A stretch of 64,000 nucleotides of DNA from Pseudobutyrivibrio xylanivorans (GTDB lineage: Bacteria; Bacillota; Clostridia; Lachnospirales; Lachnospiraceae). The stretch spans positions 1-64,000 of the forward strand of contig NZ_VTVE01000001.1 in the NCBI RefSeq assembly GCF_010906925.1, in the 5' to 3' direction. Positions 63,293 to 64,000 of the stretch are shown here, one piece after another. Each line of letters begins with the position of its first letter. Position 1 is the stretch's first letter. The translations under genes were made by a program, and so were the position numbers. A model generated the notes under the pieces. That model was not told where the DNA came from. It saw nothing but the letters and a program-made list of their open reading frames with translations, and did no database searches.

Positions 63293-64000
63293 TATTTAAT
63301 ATAGTTAATAAGTAATTTGAATGTGTTTTCCACACCCTTTTTGTGGGAGCGTTCGTAGCCGTGACTGGCGTATACACCAGCTCCTATGAGACCATGTCTA
63401 ACGTCGTATCCGGCATTTAATGCAGCGTCTGCATCGGAACCGTAATGAGGGTATACATCCACAGCAAAATCGATATTATTGTCTTTTGCAGTTTTGATGA
63501 GATTTGATACTACATCATAGTTGTAAGGACCAGCAGAATCCTTGGCGCAGATGCTGACCTGTGTCTCCTTGCAATCAAGTCCATCACCAATGCAGCCCAT
63601 GTCTACAGAGAGAATTTCGGTAACTCCATCAGGTACAGTTCCGCAAGCACCATGGCCTACTTCCTCGTAAACTGTGATGTGATGGAAGAGACGGCGCTCT
63701 GGAGTGATTTTATTGTCGGCAAGATATTTGGCCTGGCCTAAAAGGATCCCAACGGAAAGTTTGTCATCAAGGAAGCGGCTCTTGATATAGCCTGATTTTG
63801 TAACTCTAGTACGTGGCTCAAAGGCAACGATATCACCAATCATGATGCCCAGCTTTTTGGTGTCATCAGCGCTAGAAACCTCTTCGTCTACAACAATTTC
63901 CATTGATTTGAATTCTCTGGCAGTTGTCTTGTAATCGTCGTTTACGTGAACGGATGCATCATTAAGCTGGAATGTGCCCTCGTATATCTTGCCATCTCTA
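63292..64000 (-). CDS. M42 family aminopeptidase (3' part; 5' end outside the window)
   Basis: The reading frame is open from the stop at 63292 to the window edge, with no start needed inside (the ATG at 63903 is internal). Metal-site regions visible: SRFLDDKLSVG (Asp bridging ligand), YEEVGHGA (catalytic Glu pair), VDMGCIGDGLD (Asp ligand) and a C-terminal His in YASHGYERSH. Cytoplasmic co-catalytic metal aminopeptidase that trims peptides. Confidence 0.88.
   Translation of the reverse strand, partial: RDGKIYEGTFQLNDASVHVNDDYKTTAREFKSMEIVVDEEVSSADDTKKLGIMIGDIVAFEPRTRVTKSGYIKSRFLDDKLSVGILLGQAKYLADNKITPERRLFHHITVYEEVGHGACGTVPDGVTEILSVDMGCIGDGLDCKETQVSICAKDSAGPYNYDVVSNLIKTAKDNNIDFAVDVYPHYGSDADAALNAGYDVRHGLIGAGVYASHGYERSHKKGVENTFKLLINYIK

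Overview
The window looks like a chromosome segment of a low-GC, Gram-positive anaerobe of the Lachnospiraceae (Butyrivibrio, Pseudobutyrivibrio or Roseburia type). The reasons are the SCIFF ranthipeptide locus beside a fused SecDF, the FabK/FabT-style fatty-acid cluster, an ECF-type FolT behind a THF riboswitch, meso-diaminopimelate dehydrogenase, L-lactate dehydrogenase, and many chemoreceptors and GGDEF proteins. The genus is inference. No phage, insertion sequence or CRISPR array was seen.

Layout. 1-1055: the 3' end of a 23S rRNA gene and eight tRNAs (Asn, Glu, Thr, Met, Asp, Val, Leu, Arg). 1056-1953 is non-coding and holds a broken copy of the tRNA-Arg 3' end and a 290-bp array of alternating CTACGG/CCGTAG motifs. 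1954-10076: a diguanylate cyclase, FolT with its riboswitch, a chemoreceptor, small enzymes and a secreted beta-helix protein. 10077-18713: a five-gene nickel/peptide-type ABC importer behind a hairpin leader, two related SAM methyltransferases, a candidate small RNA, an orphan HATPase fragment and HypB. 18800-24744: adenine deaminase, a secreted DUF5722-like protein, MalQ and a LacI regulator. 24928-31525: a foldase lipoprotein, SCIFF precursor and maturase, SecDF and SerS. 31526-38020: TypA, DapB, a hydrolase and two GGDEF proteins. 38025-49637: a phospholipase-C-like protein, two more chemoreceptors (one translationally coupled to a binding protein), lysozyme, EF-P, lactate dehydrogenase and an A-type flavoprotein. 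49834-59652: a complete type II fatty-acid synthesis cluster (acpP-accBCDA-fabH-fabK-fabD-fabG-fabF-fabZ-marR). 59859-64000: diaminopimelate dehydrogenase, a second CTACGG/CCGTAG array, a lipoprotein, a zinc-ribbon protein, a YitT-family protein and the 3' part of an M42 peptidase.

Two signals stand out beyond ordinary genes. (1) A compact structured RNA of about 85 nt occurs five times: in the leaders of typA and ldh (nested double copy), before fabK and before fabZ. Its outer 6-bp stem differs in sequence in all five copies yet always pairs, its inner stems covary, it has a constant bulged U and an internal loop with AG and CGUA, and in three loci it begins at the predicted transcription start. 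(2) Two arrays 60 kb apart each carry ten CTACGG/CCGTAG motifs in strictly alternating orientation with almost identical spacings (32,30,32,31,32,20,31-32,40,32), although the AT-rich sequence between motifs has diverged. I recognise neither as a named family.
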